Positions 4,834-7,274 of a DNA stretch of 7,274 nucleotides are shown one piece after another. The notes under the pieces are model-generated. The model was not told where the DNA came from. It did no database searches and was given only the letters and a program-made list of their open reading frames with translations. This stretch comes from an uncultured Erysipelotrichaceae bacterium (GTDB lineage: Bacteria; Bacillota_I; Bacilli_A; RF39; UBA660): the NCBI GenBank assembly GCA_902783405.1, contig CACZQZ010000131.1, positions 1 through 7,274 of the forward strand. The letters run 5' to 3'. The translations under genes and the position numbers were made by a program. Each line of letters begins with the position of its first letter. The first letter of the stretch is position 1.

Positions 4834-7242
4834 ATGAAATTCATCAATAAATATAAATATCATATTTTATCATTTTTAATTCCACTTTTAATATTGATTG
4901 TATATATAGTGTCTCAAAAAGTGTTATTATTTAATTTAATTACTGCTGATTTAAGAGAACAGTATATATTTCTATTTGATTATTTTAAAGATGTTTTAGA
5001 TGGAACATCATCTATTTTTTATCATTTTGGACGTGGATTAGGTGGATCCATGTATGGAACTTTTTTCTATTATTTATCATGTCCATTAAATTTGGTATTA
5101 GTATTTTCCAATAAAAATAATATTTATCTTTTTCTACTCGGATTAATATTTCTTAAAATTAGTTTATGTGGACTTACAATGTATATCTATTTAAGTAAAA
5201 GTAATAAAAATGATAAATTTATAAATTTATTGTTAGCAATCCTATATTCTTTGATGACTTATAATCTTGTTTATTATTATCAAATGATGTGGTTAGATGT
5301 TACATATTTAGCTCCTTTAGTAGTTTTAGGATTAGATAGAATTATACAGAATAAAAAAAGTACATGTTATATCATTTTCTTATTTTTATGTATTTTATGT
5401 AATTATTATATATCTTATATGTTATGTTTATTTTTATGTATATATTTTATTTTTAGGATAATTACTAAATATAATATCAAAAAAGATAAAAAGAAAATAA
5501 AGGAAATAACTAAAAAATTTATTATTAGTTCTTTATTAGCTGGTTTACTTGCTTCAATTGTAATTTTTCCTGTGTTATATGAATTAAAGAATACTTACAG
5601 AAGTGAAGTTTTCTTTGACTATGATTTAATACTTAATCCTTTTAATTCAATAGCTAGATTTGGTATTGTGGAATCAGACTATAATTATTATGTAAAATTT
5701 TTCCCTCACATATTTTGTGGTTTTATACCAATTATCATTATTATTAATTATTTTATGAAAGTAAAAGATAAGAATAAGAAATATGTTGCATATATATTCA
5801 CTTTTTTCTTTTTAAGTTTTATTTTGCCACCATTTATAAAATTATGGCATGGTCTTGAAATTCCTTATCATTTATTTCATCGCTGGTCTTTTCTATTTTC
5901 ACTATTTATGATTATAATAGCATCGGAGAAATATAAAAAAATTAAAATTTTTTCTTTAAAAGAAATTTTTAAAATTTCAATATTTTATTATCTTTTAATT
6001 ACTTTAAGTATTCTATTTAGCTCTGTAGATAAATTTAATATTTATTTGCTTTTCGTCAATTTTCTTTTATTCTTACTTACTTTTATATTTATGAATTATG
6101 TAAAAATCAATGATAAATTGTTTTATAAAAGTATGTTATTCATAGTCACTATAGTTTCGATATATACATTAATGTATTTTGAATTTGAAGTGAACTATAC
6201 AAGAACAGTAAATTCAGATATGAAAGAATTTAATTTATCATATCAAAACAGAGAAAAATTTAGAAAACAACTTTCTTCTTTAAATAAAGAATATTATCGC
6301 GTTGGAGGTAATTTAAAGTATACAACTAATGAATCATTTGGGATTATCAATGGTAGAAATACATTATTTTTATCCATAAATCCAAAAAATTTAATTCAAT
6401 TTTATTTAAATTCTGGCTTTATATCAACCGCAAATGAATATTTAGATACAGAAAGTCAAGTTGTTTTGAATCCACTACTTGGTATTCAATATTGGTATGG
6501 AAATACAGAAGATGAAAATTACGAATTATTTAAAGAAGGAGATACTAAAATATTAAAAAATAAATATAAATTTAGTTTAGGTTATATCGTTAATTACAAT
6601 AAAGTGAAAGTCAATTATAGTAATCCTTTTGAATATCAAAATTCTTTATTTAAAATGATTTATGGAAAACCTGTATGGAAAAAATATAAATCTGATGAAT
6701 TAGATAACGATGTATACTTTTATGTAAAAGATTTAATTTGTGATAAAAATGAATATATGTATATAACTACTGACAATGAAACAATTGATTATTGCACTGT
6801 ATGGGGAATAAAAAAAATAGATATAAATTCTATAAAAAAAATAGATGTTGATAATAAAGACATTACAGATGATGATTTTATCCTTTATTCTATTGATAAA
6901 GATGCAGCAAACGAAATGCTTGAAAATTTAAGTAAAAAGCAAATTAATATTACTAAAATAGAGAAAAATAAAATGAATTTTACCATTGATAGTGAAAAAA
7001 ATGATACCTTATTATTAACGATTCCATATGATAAAGGATGGAAAATTTATGTTGATGGTAAAGAAGCAAATTATTTTGAACTCATGGATACATTTATAGG
7101 TTTAAAATTAAATAAGGGAAAACACCATGTAAAAATGGTTTATTATCCGAAATATTTAACTTTTGGTATTATTGTAAGTTGTATTGATTTAATATGCTTA
7201 ATTTTATATTTAAAAAGTGATTATAAAATAGGAAATAAATAA
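4834..7242 (+). CDS. YfhO-family membrane protein, probable GT-C-type glycosyltransferase
   Basis: YfhO proteins are large multi-membrane GT-C-like enzymes. Bacillus YfhO and Listeria GtlB are reported to add sugars from undecaprenyl-phosphate donors to lipoteichoic acid outside the cell. The 802-residue product is near family length. It has an N-terminal membrane helix (10-28) and then the extracellular loop TADLREQYIFLFDYF (37-51), whose Asp39 sits where GT-C enzymes keep a catalytic acid. FGRGLGGSMYGTFFYYLSCP (65-84) is a typical YfhO loop and MMWLDVTYLAPLVVLGLDR (151-169) another landmark. About a dozen hydrophobic helices extend to about residue 449. A soluble extracellular domain (about 450-770) closes with PYDKGWKIYVDGK (731-743) and a GKHHVKMVYYPK segment (762-773), then a last membrane helix (775-793) and a short basic tail. 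It has its own promoter, behind a terminator. The usual partners, a CsbB-like glycosyltransferase and a GtcA-like flippase, are not in the window. Acceptor and sugar are unknown. Confidence 0.9.
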   Translation: MKFINKYKYHILSFLIPLLILIVYIVSQKVLLFNLITADLREQYIFLFDYFKDVLDGTSSIFYHFGRGLGGSMYGTFFYYLSCPLNLVLVFSNKNNIYLFLLGLIFLKISLCGLTMYIYLSKSNKNDKFINLLLAILYSLMTYNLVYYYQMMWLDVTYLAPLVVLGLDRIIQNKKSTCYIIFLFLCILCNYYISYMLCLFLCIYFIFRIITKYNIKKDKKKIKEITKKFIISSLLAGLLASIVIFPVLYELKNTYRSEVFFDYDLILNPFNSIARFGIVESDYNYYVKFFPHIFCGFIPIIIIINYFMKVKDKNKKYVAYIFTFFFLSFILPPFIKLWHGLEIPYHLFHRWSFLFSLFMIIIASEKYKKIKIFSLKEIFKISIFYYLLITLSILFSSVDKFNIYLLFVNFLLFLLTFIFMNYVKINDKLFYKSMLFIVTIVSIYTLMYFEFEVNYTRTVNSDMKEFNLSYQNREKFRKQLSSLNKEYYRVGGNLKYTTNESFGIINGRNTLFLSINPKNLIQFYLNSGFISTANEYLDTESQVVLNPLLGIQYWYGNTEDENYELFKEGDTKILKNKYKFSLGYIVNYNKVKVNYSNPFEYQNSLFKMIYGKPVWKKYKSDELDNDVYFYVKDLICDKNEYMYITTDNETIDYCTVWGIKKIDINSIKKIDVDNKDITDDDFILYSIDKDAANEMLENLSKKQINITKIEKNKMNFTIDSEKNDTLLLTIPYDKGWKIYVDGKEANYFELMDTFIGLKLNKGKHHVKMVYYPKYLTFGIIVSCIDLICLILYLKSDYKIGNK

Positions 7243-7274
7243 AATTGTATTGTCAAAGAAACATAAAGGTGCTA

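Noticed and set aside
1..7274. parS site
   Set aside because: I looked for the TGTTTCACGTGAAACA palindrome and its CACGTG core by eye and saw none; a degenerate site cannot be excluded.
1..7274. Mobile element, CRISPR array, tRNA or rRNA
   Set aside because: No transposase, terminal repeats, regularly spaced direct repeats or cloverleaf-like sequence was seen; gaps between genes are all under 180 bases.
1..7274. Alternative genetic code with TGA as tryptophan
   Set aside because: The tryptophans in MscS, DUF951, the transporter and the YfhO-like protein are all TGG and the genes have family-typical lengths under the standard code.

Overview
The window is very AT-rich (well under 30% G+C by eye), coding-dense and entirely on the + strand. 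Strong Shine-Dalgarno (SD) sites of the AGGAGG type, Soj/Spo0J-type partition proteins closest in feel to Bacillus, a DUF951 gene and a YfhO-family protein point to a low-GC Gram-positive (Bacillota). A deep-branching Bacilli/Erysipelotrichia-like or Clostridium-like genome is my guess; the sequence does not fix the lineage. All tryptophans I checked are TGG, so the genetic code looks standard.

Layout. (1) 1-500: a monocistronic small heat-shock protein gene (Hsp20) with an extended -10 promoter at the window edge, a 5' leader that can fold over its own ribosome-binding site, and a clean intrinsic terminator. (2) 501-646: a spacer with an imperfect inverted repeat and the promoter of the next operon. 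(3) 647-4804: a tightly packed operon parA - parB - mscS - DUF951 - AbgT-like transporter. Junctions overlap or nearly touch (11-bp overlap, 1-bp gap, 8-bp overlap, 8-bp gap), and an intrinsic terminator begins inside the last stop codon. (4) 4805-7242: a YfhO-family multi-membrane glycosyltransferase-like gene. Its extended -10 promoter sits directly after the preceding U-tract and predicts a leader of only about a dozen bases. (5) 7243-7274: a short tail that may carry the ribosome-binding site of another gene starting at or beyond the window edge.

How the genes may work together. ParA and ParB form the chromosome segregation pair, although no parS site is visible. MscS (osmotic safety valve) and DUF951 are, as I recall, recurrent neighbours of parB in Bacillota, so the first four genes look like an ancestral block. 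The AbgT-like transporter occupies the place where ychF often follows and has unusual residues at its predicted substrate site. YfhO is probably an envelope-polymer glycosylation gene transcribed separately. The most interesting signal is the hsp20 leader: positions 15-26 can pair with 36-47, masking the SD sequence, as in heat-sensing RNA thermometers of small heat-shock genes.
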